Positions 23,652 to 30,585 of a stretch of 64,000 nucleotides of DNA are shown here, one piece after another. Origin of the DNA: Bacteroidota bacterium (GTDB lineage Bacteria; Bacteroidota; Bacteroidia; AKYH767-A; 2013-40CM-41-45); contig JADJON010000003.1 of NCBI GenBank assembly GCA_016713765.1, forward strand, positions 992,001 to 1,056,000, read 5' to 3'. Under the pieces are notes generated by a model. It searched no databases and was not told the DNA's origin. It worked only from the letters and a program-made list of their open reading frames with translations. A program made the translations under genes and the position numbers. Position 1 is the first letter of the stretch, and the number at the start of each line of letters is the position of its first letter.

Positions 23652-26057
23652 TCAACTGCCGCAGGCAATACAACTATCGGGATCGTCGAGGGAGCAGGCG
23701 ACTTGCGCCATGGCTTCTTCGTGACTGATCGTGGCGGTGGCGGTGGCCGTCGCGACGGTGGCTGCTTTACCGCCCGTCTCGGCGACTTGCTTGAGGATGT
23801 CGCGGTCGACGGTGAATTTGATCGCGTCGGCGGCCGACTTCGAACGCAGGTAGTACATGCCGGTCTTCAGGCCTTTCTTCCAGGCGTAGAAGTGCATGGA
23901 GGTGAGCTTGGCGAAGTTCGGGTCCTGGATGAAAATGTTCAGCGACTGGCTCTGGTCGATGTAAGCGCCACGGTCGGCGGCCATGTCGATGACGGAACGC
24001 TGCTTGATCTCCCACACCGTCCGATAGATCTCCTTCAGTTCTTCCGGGATCTCGGCGATACCCTGGATGGAACCGTTGGCGGCGATGATCTTGCTCTTCA
24101 TGGTGTCGTTCCACAGGCCGAGCTTCACGAGGTCCTTGAGCAGGTGTTTGTTCACGATGGTGAACTCGCCCGAGAGGACGCGACGGGTGTAGATGTTCGA
24201 CGTATAAGGTTCGAAGCACTCGTTGTTGCCCAGGATCTGCGAGGTCGAAGCGGTCGGCATCGGAGCCAAGAGCAACGAATTACGTACGCCGTACTTCTTC
24301 ACTTCGGCTTTCAGGCCTGCCCAGTCCCAACGGTCCGAAGGCGTGACGTTCCACATGTCGTACTGGAAGATGCCTTTCGAAACCGGCGAACCTTCGTAGG
24401 TCTCGTACGCCCCGAATTCCTTGGCCATGTCCTTCGACGCAGTCATCGCGGCGAAGTAGATCGTTTCGAAGATCTCGCTGTTCAACTGACGCGCTTCGTC
24501 GCTGTCGAACGGCATGCGCAGCATGATGAACGCGTCGGCCAGGCCTTGCACACCAATACCGATCGGGCGGTGACGGAAGTTGCTCTTCCGCGCCTCTTCG
24601 ATCGGGTAGTAGTTGATGTCGATGATCTGGTTCAGGTTGCGGGTAATGACCTGGGTGATCTCGAACAGCTTCTGGTGGTCGAACTGTCCGTTGATGACGA
24701 AGCGCGGCAACGCGATGGACGCGAGGTTGCAGACGGCCACTTCATCCGGCGCAGTGTATTCGATGATCTCGGTGCAGAGGTTGGAGCTCTTGATCGTACC
24801 GAGGTTCTGCTGGTTGCTCTTGCTGTTGCAGGCGTCTTTGTAGAGGATGTAGGGTGTGCCCGTTTCGATCTGCGACTCGAGCACGGAGAACCAGAGCTCC
24901 TGCGCCTTCACCGTCTTGCGTGCGCGGCCTTCCTGTTCGTAGCGCGTGTAGAGCGCTTCGAATTCGTCGCCCCAGCAGTCGGACAGACCCGGCGCCTCGT
25001 TCGGACAGAACAGGCTCCAGTCGCCGTCGGCTTCGACGCGTTTCATGAACAGGTCGGGGATCCAGAGCGCGTAGAACAGGTCACGGGCGCGGAGTTCTTC
25101 CTTACCGTGGTTCTTCTTCAGCTCGAGGAAGTCGAATACGTCGGCATGCCAGGGCTCCAGGTAGATCGCGAAGGAGCCTTTGCGCTTGCCGCCACCCTGG
25201 TCGACGTAACGGGCGGTGTCGTTGAACACGCGCAGCATCGGTACGATGCCGTTGGACGTGCCGTTGGTGCCGCGGATGTAGGAACCGGTCGCCCGGATGT
25301 TGTGCATGTTGAGTCCGATGCCGCCCGCCGACTGCGAGATCTTGGCGCAGTTCTTCAGCGTGTTGTAGATACCGTCGATGCTGTCGTCCTGCATCATGAT
25401 GAGGAAGCAGGAAGAAAGCTGCGGCTTCGGCGTACCGGCGTTGAAGAGGGTCGGCGTGGCGTGGGTGAACCAGCGCTCGCTCATCAGGTTGTAGGTCTCG
25501 ATGGCGGCTTCGATGTTCTCCTTGTGGATACCGACGGCGACGCGCATCAACAGGTGTTGCGGACGTTCGGCGACCTGGCCGTTGATCTTCAGGAGGTAGG
25601 ATTTCTCCAGCGTCTTGAAGCCGAAGAAGTCGTAGCCGAAGTCGCGGTCGTAGATGATCGTCGAATCGAGCACCTCGCGGTTGTCCCAGATGATCTTGAA
25701 TACATCATCCGCGATCAGCGGAGCCGTCTTGTTGGTGTGCGGGTCGATGTACTCGTAGAGGTCCTTCATCGTCTGGCTGAACGACTTCTTCGTGTTCTTG
25801 TGCAGGTTGCTGATCGCGATGCGCGATGCCAGCAGGGCGTAATCCGGATGGCGGGTCGTCAGCGACGCGGCCGTCTCGGCAGCGAGGTTGTCGAGTTCCG
25901 TCGTGGTTACGCCGTCATAAATGCCCTCGATTACTTTCTGTGCAACGAGAAAAGGATCGACGTGTTCCGAAAGGCCGTAAGCCAGTTTCTGGATACGGGC
26001 AGTGACTTTGTCGAATCGAACCGCTTCCTTGCGGCCATCGCGCTTGAGTACGTACAT
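23652..26057 (-). CDS. nrdA: Ribonucleoside-diphosphate reductase, alpha subunit (class Ia)
   Basis: An 801-residue catalytic subunit that reduces ribonucleotides for DNA synthesis. Residues 1-90 are an ATP-cone (MYVLKRDGRKEAVRFDKV), the dATP-sensing overall-activity site. The ten-stranded barrel follows, with the substrate-site cysteine at LSSCFLIMM, the active-site NLC segment (IKSSNLCTEIIEY with the catalytic Cys, Asn and Glu), the second redox Cys in VCNLASIAL, and the C-terminal CIACGS pair that accepts electrons from thioredoxin. The sequence is of the eukaryote-like class Ia type, matching nrdB. It lies 270 bp downstream of nrdB on the same strand; the gap is filled with heptamer repeats, so co-transcription is uncertain. 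A GC-rich third position leaves a very long antisense ORF that is only a shadow. Confidence 0.97.
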   Translation of the reverse strand: MYVLKRDGRKEAVRFDKVTARIQKLAYGLSEHVDPFLVAQKVIEGIYDGVTTTELDNLAAETAASLTTRHPDYALLASRIAISNLHKNTKKSFSQTMKDLYEYIDPHTNKTAPLIADDVFKIIWDNREVLDSTIIYDRDFGYDFFGFKTLEKSYLLKINGQVAERPQHLLMRVAVGIHKENIEAAIETYNLMSERWFTHATPTLFNAGTPKPQLSSCFLIMMQDDSIDGIYNTLKNCAKISQSAGGIGLNMHNIRATGSYIRGTNGTSNGIVPMLRVFNDTARYVDQGGGKRKGSFAIYLEPWHADVFDFLELKKNHGKEELRARDLFYALWIPDLFMKRVEADGDWSLFCPNEAPGLSDCWGDEFEALYTRYEQEGRARKTVKAQELWFSVLESQIETGTPYILYKDACNSKSNQQNLGTIKSSNLCTEIIEYTAPDEVAVCNLASIALPRFVINGQFDHQKLFEITQVITRNLNQIIDINYYPIEEARKSNFRHRPIGIGVQGLADAFIMLRMPFDSDEARQLNSEIFETIYFAAMTASKDMAKEFGAYETYEGSPVSKGIFQYDMWNVTPSDRWDWAGLKAEVKKYGVRNSLLLAPMPTASTSQILGNNECFEPYTSNIYTRRVLSGEFTIVNKHLLKDLVKLGLWNDTMKSKIIAANGSIQGIAEIPEELKEIYRTVWEIKQRSVIDMAADRGAYIDQSQSLNIFIQDPNFAKLTSMHFYAWKKGLKTGMYYLRSKSAADAIKFTVDRDILKQVAETGGKAATVATATATATISHEEAMAQVACSLDDPDSCIACGS

Positions 26058-26075
26058 GTGTGTGGAAAAGGGTTG

Positions 26076-26326
26076 TTGGTTTCGAGTTTCGGGTTCCGGG
26101 TTCCGGGTTCGGACTCAGGAGCCGAAAACTTTAACCCGAAAACCTATTAATTATTCAATACCTTGTATGGTTTATCTTCTATTCGCTATTCGCTATTCGC
26201 TATTCGCTATTCGCTATTCGCTATTCGCTATTCGCTATTCGCTATTCGCTATTCGCTATTCGCCTACGCTAAAGCTTCGGCGGGCAAGATTCACTATTTA
26301 CTGTTTACTGTTCACTATTCACTCTC
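26076..26326 (-). repeat. Heptamer arrays between nrdB and nrdA
   Basis: Three arrays. 26076-26110: TTTCGAG/TTTCGGG/TTCCGGG units. 26180-26263: twelve perfect TATTCGC units (minus strand GCGAATA). 26290-26326: TTCACTA/TTTACTG units (minus strand GTGAATA/GTAAACA). The last block touches the nrdB stop codon (TGA-AGA-GAG-TGA-ATA on the minus strand), in nrdB sense orientation. A hairpin element (26261-26284) sits between the second and third blocks. Confidence 0.92.
26261..26284 (-). repeat. Hairpin element, copy 1 (CGCC/GGCG stem)
   Basis: Reverse-orientation copy of the interspersed palindrome: stem CGCC/GGCG around the conserved interior TACGCTAAAGCTTC, embedded between heptamer blocks downstream of nrdB. 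Confidence 0.7.
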
Positions 26327-26327
26327 T

Positions 26328-27290
26328 TCAAAAATCCTCATCCAGCTTAAACACATTCTCCTCTTTCTGCTGACCGACACCGGCTTTCTTGTATTCGCTG
26401 ACGCGTTTTTCGAAAAAGTTGGTTTTGCCTTGCAGGGAGATCATCTCCATGAAGTCGAACGGATTCGTGCTGTTATACACTTTGTCGCAGCCCAGGGCGA
26501 GCAGGAGTCGGTCGGCGACGAACTCGATGTATTGGCACATCAGTTTGGAGTTCATGCCGATCAGGGATACCGGCAGGGCGCTGGTGACGAACTCGTGTTC
26601 GTAGGCTACCGCTTCGGTGATGATCTCAACGATGCGGGCTTTCGGTAGTTTGTTCTCCAGCATGCTGTAGAGCAGACAGGCGAAGTCGCAATGCATACCC
26701 TCGTCGCGCGAGATGAATTCGTTGGAGGTGCTGAGGCCCGGCATGAGGCCGCGCTTCTTCAGCCAGAAGATGGAGCAGAACGAACCGGAGAAGAAGATGC
26801 CTTCCACCGCCGCGAATGCGACGAGTCGCTCGGCAAAGCTGCCGTTCTGGATGAAACGAAGAGCCCAGTCGGCCTTCTTGGTCACAGCCGGTACGGTCTC
26901 CACCGCGTTGAAGAGGTAGTTCTTCTCGGCGGTATCCTTGATATAGGTGTCGATCAGCAGCGAGTACATCTCGGAGTGGATGTTCTCGATCATGATCTGG
27001 AAGCCGTAGAAGCAACGGGCTTCCGGCAACTGCACCTCGCGCATGAAGTTGACCGCGAGGTTCTCGTTCACAATGCCGTCGCTGGCCGCGAAGAAGGCCA
27101 GTACGTGCTTGATGAAGTGCTTTTCGTCGGCCGAAAGACGTTCCCAGTCTTTCAGGTCGGCGTGCAGGTCGATCTCTTCGGCGGTCCAGAAGCTCTGCTC
27201 CGCCTTCTTATACATTTCCCAAATTTTCGGGTATTTGATTGGAAAGAGTACGAAACGCTCTTTATTCTCTTCTAACAGGATCTCGGCCAT
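26328..27290 (-). CDS. nrdB: Ribonucleoside-diphosphate reductase, beta subunit (class Ia)
   Basis: A 320-residue subunit that houses the diiron-tyrosyl radical cofactor. Metal ligands and radical site can all be placed: Asp41 (EEIDLH), Glu102 and His105 (IENIHSEMYS), radical Tyr109, Glu163 (AVEGIFFSGSF), Glu197 and His200 (DEGMH). The C-terminus NVFKLDEDF matches the tail that docks on the alpha subunit, close to the eukaryotic form. Class Ia therefore looks intact and oxygen-dependent. The gene is preceded by about 440 bp of unique non-coding DNA with two inverted repeats. Confidence 0.97.
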   Translation of the reverse strand: MAEILLEENKERFVLFPIKYPKIWEMYKKAEQSFWTAEEIDLHADLKDWERLSADEKHFIKHVLAFFAASDGIVNENLAVNFMREVQLPEARCFYGFQIMIENIHSEMYSLLIDTYIKDTAEKNYLFNAVETVPAVTKKADWALRFIQNGSFAERLVAFAAVEGIFFSGSFCSIFWLKKRGLMPGLSTSNEFISRDEGMHCDFACLLYSMLENKLPKARIVEIITEAVAYEHEFVTSALPVSLIGMNSKLMCQYIEFVADRLLLALGCDKVYNSTNPFDFMEMISLQGKTNFFEKRVSEYKKAGVGQQKEENVFKLDEDF

Positions 27291-27420
27291 AAATTCAATC
27301 TAAACGGTTAGGGGTGTGCACTATTTCGGATTAGGGGAGACACTTCCTACGCCCTCGGGAACCTGGTTTTTAAAAAACGCCCGTGGGAGGAGGGTTATTT
27401 CCTTTAAAGTCGCTTGAATT

Positions 27421-27447
27421 CGCACATCGAATCATTCCCGGTGTGCG
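27421..27447 (-). promoter_or_regulatory. Hairpin in the nrdB upstream region
   Basis: Arms CGCACATCG (27421-27429) and CGGTGTGCG (27439-27447) give a 9-bp stem with one wobble and a nine-base loop, about 130 bp upstream of nrdB. It could act in the leader RNA or as an operator; no known riboswitch was recognised. Confidence 0.4.
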
Positions 27448-27580
27448 AAACAAAAATTCTCATCTCTATCCGACCCTGCAATAGTCGCCCGGGATTTTTT
27501 TCGACAATTATGCACCGCATCGTGTGAAAAAATCCGCTCGACCTCAGCAAACCCGCTCCAGTCAAGGGTTTCCGGAGGTA

Positions 27581-27597
27581 TGAACAAATTTTGTTCA
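27581..27597. promoter_or_regulatory. Perfect palindrome TGAACAAA-T-TTTGTTCA upstream of nrdB
   Basis: A 17-bp odd-centred perfect inverted repeat, typical in size and symmetry for a dimeric repressor operator. It lies about 290 bp upstream of the nrdB start in otherwise unique, gene-free DNA. It does not match the NrdR box pattern known to me. The regulator is unknown. Confidence 0.4.
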
Positions 27598-27731
27598 AAA
27601 CTCCTGCTTGACAATCATGCAGGATTTCCTAACTCAGGAAGCACCAATAAGCGTCCGAAAAATTTTTTGAATTGATAATCAGGGAGACGCCGGAAATGGC
27701 GCTGGGGGTTGTTGCAAATGTCGGTGAGACG

Positions 27732-27972
27732 GGTTTCAAGTTTCGAGTTTCGAGTTTCGGGTTCCGAGTTGGTTGAAAGTTGAAGGTTGAAAGATGAAAA
27801 AGTCGATGCGAGAAGTAGGGTGTTCCGGGATTCGAGTTGGTTGAAAGTTGCAGGTTGAAAGTCAGGTTCCTTACGCCGTCCCTGCCTTCGCTAAAGCTAC
27901 GGCAGGCAGGCCTCGCCCCTCGTCGCTCGTCCCTCCCTTCCAACCCGGAACGCGAAACCCGAAACCCGGAAC
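27732..27972 (-). repeat. Heptamer arrays downstream of the DUF3109 gene
   Basis: 27732-27800: GTTTCGA/GTTTCGG then GTTGAAA/GTTGAAG units. 27835-27862: GTTGAAA-like units. 27942-27972: CGAAACC/CGGAACC-type units ending near the DUF3109 stop codon. All have a period of 7. A copy of the hairpin element lies between (27881-27906). Confidence 0.8.
27881..27906 (-). repeat. Hairpin element, copy 2 (CCTGCC/GGCAGG stem)
   Basis: CCTGCC, interior TTCGCTAAAGCTAC, GGCAGG: perfect 6-bp stem, reverse orientation relative to the sdh-region copies. Confidence 0.75.
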
Positions 27973-27974
27973 AA

Positions 27975-28559
27975 TTAAACTCCCTTAGCGGCTTCGTACT
28001 CCTTCGCCGCCAGTTCCAGCTTCTTGTACCAGGCCTTTCCGTACTTCCGGATGAGGGCGTCTTTGAGAAACTTGTAAATGGGTACTTTCAAGCTATCGCC
28101 GAGTTTGCAGGCCGGGCGACAAACCGACCAGCGGTCGTAGTTGGCGGCCTCTAGTCCGCTGCGGTGCTTGTTCAGGCGAATCGGATACAAATGGCAGGAA
28201 ATCGGTTTCCGGAAACTGATCTTGCCGTCAAAATATGCCTTCTCGATCCCGCATTTGGCTGTACCATCGGCCTCGAAGATCGTGTACGCGCATTCCTTAC
28301 CTTTTACCAATGGCGTTACCCACTCTCCGGTGTTGTAACGCAGGTAAAGCCCTTGTTTTTCAATGGCTTTCACCCCGGAGGCCGGCAGATACGGCTTGAC
28401 TTTCGGGTACACCTTCTCCAACTCCTTCAATTCCTCCTCTTCCAGGGGAGCCCCGTAATCGCCCTTTACACAACAGGCTCCTTTACAGGCATTCAGGTCG
28501 CACACGAAGTGCTTTTCGATGATCTCGTCGGAGACCAGGGTATCGCCGATGGCTAACAT
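27975..28559 (-). CDS. DUF3109 family cysteine-rich protein
   Basis: A 194-residue cytosolic protein (no signal peptide). Cysteine clusters CDLNACKGACC, KECAYTIF, TAKCGIEKAY, SCHLYPI and CRPAC match the DUF3109 family, related to the YkgJ/zinc- or iron-binding CxxCxxxC proteins; a bound metal cluster is likely but unproven. The start is fixed by a -7 box ending 5 nt upstream, so the mRNA is probably leaderless. Downstream the gene runs into heptamer arrays. Confidence 0.88.
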   Translation of the reverse strand: MLAIGDTLVSDEIIEKHFVCDLNACKGACCVKGDYGAPLEEEELKELEKVYPKVKPYLPASGVKAIEKQGLYLRYNTGEWVTPLVKGKECAYTIFEADGTAKCGIEKAYFDGKISFRKPISCHLYPIRLNKHRSGLEAANYDRWSVCRPACKLGDSLKVPIYKFLKDALIRKYGKAWYKKLELAAKEYEAAKGV

Positions 28560-28563
28560 GGGG

Positions 28564-28571
28564 CAAAGTTA
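28564..28571 (-). promoter_or_regulatory. -7 promoter box TAACTTTG of the DUF3109 gene
   Basis: Perfect TAnnTTTG on the minus strand. Its last base is 5 nt from the A of the ATG at 28559, placing the transcription start at or next to the start codon. Confidence 0.65.
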
Positions 28572-28573
28572 GT

Positions 28574-28740
28574 TGTTTCGGGTTCCGAGTTCATAAGTAG
28601 GAACGAGTTGCGAGACCGTGACCGAGGGACGTGGGACGAGGGACGAGGGACGAGGGACGTGGGACGAGGTGCGAGGTGCAAGGAACGAGGATGGCCAGCA
28701 ACTTTCAACCTTCAACCTTCAACTATGAACCAACCCGAAA
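28574..28740 (+). repeat. Heptamer arrays (GTTCCGA; GGGACGA; AACCTTC)
   Basis: Between the divergent DUF3109 and glyS genes. Units GTTTCGG/GTTCCGA, then GAGGGAC/GTGGGAC with GCGAGGT, then AACTTTC/AACCTTC/AACCTTC, all at period 7. A degenerate relative of the hairpin element (GCCTG...CAGGC, 28744-28767) follows. Confidence 0.8.
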
Positions 28741-28839
28741 GCTGCCTGTCTTAGCTTAAACGCAGGCCGTGCCACGGGCGAACTGCCTACCGCCTACCGC
28801 CATCTGCAATCCACCCAACCGCTACCATTCGATTTGTCG

Positions 28840-28847
28840 TATTTTCG
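28840..28847 (+). promoter_or_regulatory. -7 promoter box TATTTTCG of glyS
   Basis: Ends 5 nt before the ATG at 28852, suggesting a leaderless mRNA. It overlaps the codons of the alternative TTG start at 28834, which is therefore rejected. Confidence 0.6.
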
Positions 28848-28851
28848 CGCC

Positions 28852-30399
28852 ATGGCCAGCACGAACCAGGACGACCTCTTTAAGAACATCATTTCCCACG
28901 CCAAGGAATACGGCTTTATTTTCCAATCCAGTGAGATCTATGACGGACTCAGCGCCGTGTACGATTACGGCCAGAACGGCGCCGAACTGAAAAAGAACAT
29001 CCGCGAATACTGGTGGAAGTCGATGGTCCAGATGAACGAGAACATCGTCGGGATCGACGCCGCCATCTTCATGCACCCCACCACCTGGAAGGCTTCCGGG
29101 CACGTGGACGCGTTCAACGACCCGCTGGTCGACAACAAAGACTCGAAAAAACGCTACCGCGCCGACGTGCTCATCGAAGATCACGTGGCCAAGATCGAAG
29201 GCAAGATCCGCAAGGAAGTCGAAAAGGCCCGGACCCGCTTCGGCGACAGCTTTTCCGAACACCAGTTCCGCACGACCAACGCGCGGGTCCTCGAATACCA
29301 GCAACAGATCGACACCATCAACCAGCGCTTCAAAGCCGCGCTGGAAGCGAACGACCTCAACGAAGTCCGCCAGATCATCCTCGACCTGGAGATCGTCTGC
29401 CCGATCTCGGGCACCCGCAACTGGACCGAAGTGCGTCAGTTCAACCTGATGTTCTCCACCCAGCTCGGTTCCGTCAGCGAAGAGGCCAGCACCATCTACC
29501 TTCGCCCGGAAACGGCCCAGGGTATCTTCGTGAACTTCCTCAACGTCCAGAAGACCGGACGGATGAAGATCCCCTTCGGCATCGCGCAGACCGGCAAGGC
29601 GTTTCGCAACGAGATCGTCGCCCGACAGTTCATCTTCCGCATGCGGGAATTCGAGCAGATGGAGATGCAATACTTCGTCAAGCCGGGTACGGAGATGGAG
29701 TGGTACAACTTCTGGAAAGAAGCCCGCATGAAGTGGCACCGCGCCCTCGGCTTCCCCGACGGCAAGCACCGCTTCCACGACCACCTCAAGCTGGCCCACT
29801 ACGCCAACGCCGCCTGCGATATCGAGTTCGAGTTTCCGTTCGGCTTCAAGGAGCTGGAAGGCATCCACTCGCGTACCGACTTCGACCTGGGCAACCATGA
29901 GAAATTCTCGGGTAAGAAACTACAGTACTTCGATCCCGAACTGAACCAGAATTACGTGCCGTACGTCGTCGAGACCTCGATCGGTCTTGACCGCATGTTC
30001 CTGGCCGTGCTCTCCACCGCCTACGCCGAAGAACAACTCGAAGACGGCAGCGAACGCGTCGTGCTCCGCATCCCGCCTTTCCTCGCTCCGATCAAGTGCG
30101 CGGTGTTGCCGTTGGTGAAGAAGGACGGTCTGCCCGAAAAGGCGCGCGAGATCATGGACCGGCTCAAGTTCGATCACCTCTGCGTGTACGAGGAAAAAGA
30201 CTCCATCGGCAAACGCTACCGCCGCATGGACGCGATCGGAACGCCCTTCTGCATCACGGTCGACCACGACAGCATCGAACAAAACACCGTCACCCTCCGC
30301 GACCGCGACAGCATGCAACAAGAGCGCGTTTCCATCGACCGCCTGCCGGAGATCGTAGGCGAAAAGGTCGATATGCGGAAGGCGCTGCGGGGACTTTAG
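28852..30399 (+). CDS. glyS: Glycyl-tRNA synthetase (homodimeric, eukaryote-like type)
   Basis: A 515-residue class II synthetase that charges tRNA-Gly. It is the alpha2 form (also called glyQS), not the alpha2beta2 form. Motif 1 lies near residues 10-60 (the family's FQSSEIYDGLSAVYDYGQNG). Motif 2 is around residues 220-280 (RPETAQGIFVNF, FRNEI, RMREFEQMEMQYF), motif 3 near ETSIGLDRMFLAVL. The C-terminal anticodon-binding domain (about 400-515) begins at IKCAVLPLVKKDGLP. Length is normal. The start is set by the adjacent promoter box. Heptamer repeats of the GAGGGAC type begin right after the TAG stop. Confidence 0.96.
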   Translation: MASTNQDDLFKNIISHAKEYGFIFQSSEIYDGLSAVYDYGQNGAELKKNIREYWWKSMVQMNENIVGIDAAIFMHPTTWKASGHVDAFNDPLVDNKDSKKRYRADVLIEDHVAKIEGKIRKEVEKARTRFGDSFSEHQFRTTNARVLEYQQQIDTINQRFKAALEANDLNEVRQIILDLEIVCPISGTRNWTEVRQFNLMFSTQLGSVSEEASTIYLRPETAQGIFVNFLNVQKTGRMKIPFGIAQTGKAFRNEIVARQFIFRMREFEQMEMQYFVKPGTEMEWYNFWKEARMKWHRALGFPDGKHRFHDHLKLAHYANAACDIEFEFPFGFKELEGIHSRTDFDLGNHEKFSGKKLQYFDPELNQNYVPYVVETSIGLDRMFLAVLSTAYAEEQLEDGSERVVLRIPPFLAPIKCAVLPLVKKDGLPEKAREIMDRLKFDHLCVYEEKDSIGKRYRRMDAIGTPFCITVDHDSIEQNTVTLRDRDSMQQERVSIDRLPEIVGEKVDMRKALRGL

Positions 30400-30403
30400 G
30401 GAG

Positions 30404-30585
<182 letters not shown>

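Noticed and set aside
23607..26150. Antisense ORF of 847 codons opposite nrdA
   Set aside because: nrdA is intact and unmistakable. Strong GC bias at third codon positions removes stops from the opposite frame; the antisense product resembles no protein and has no start signals.
26180..26263. TATTCGC array as a CRISPR array or as coding sequence
   Set aside because: Repeats abut with no spacers, the unit is only 7 nt and no cas genes are present. ORFs through it are translated repeats.
27301..27598. Riboswitch (for example a cobalamin type) or small ORFs before nrdB
   Set aside because: No conserved riboswitch core was recognised, and the two small minus-strand ORFs have no start signals or family features.
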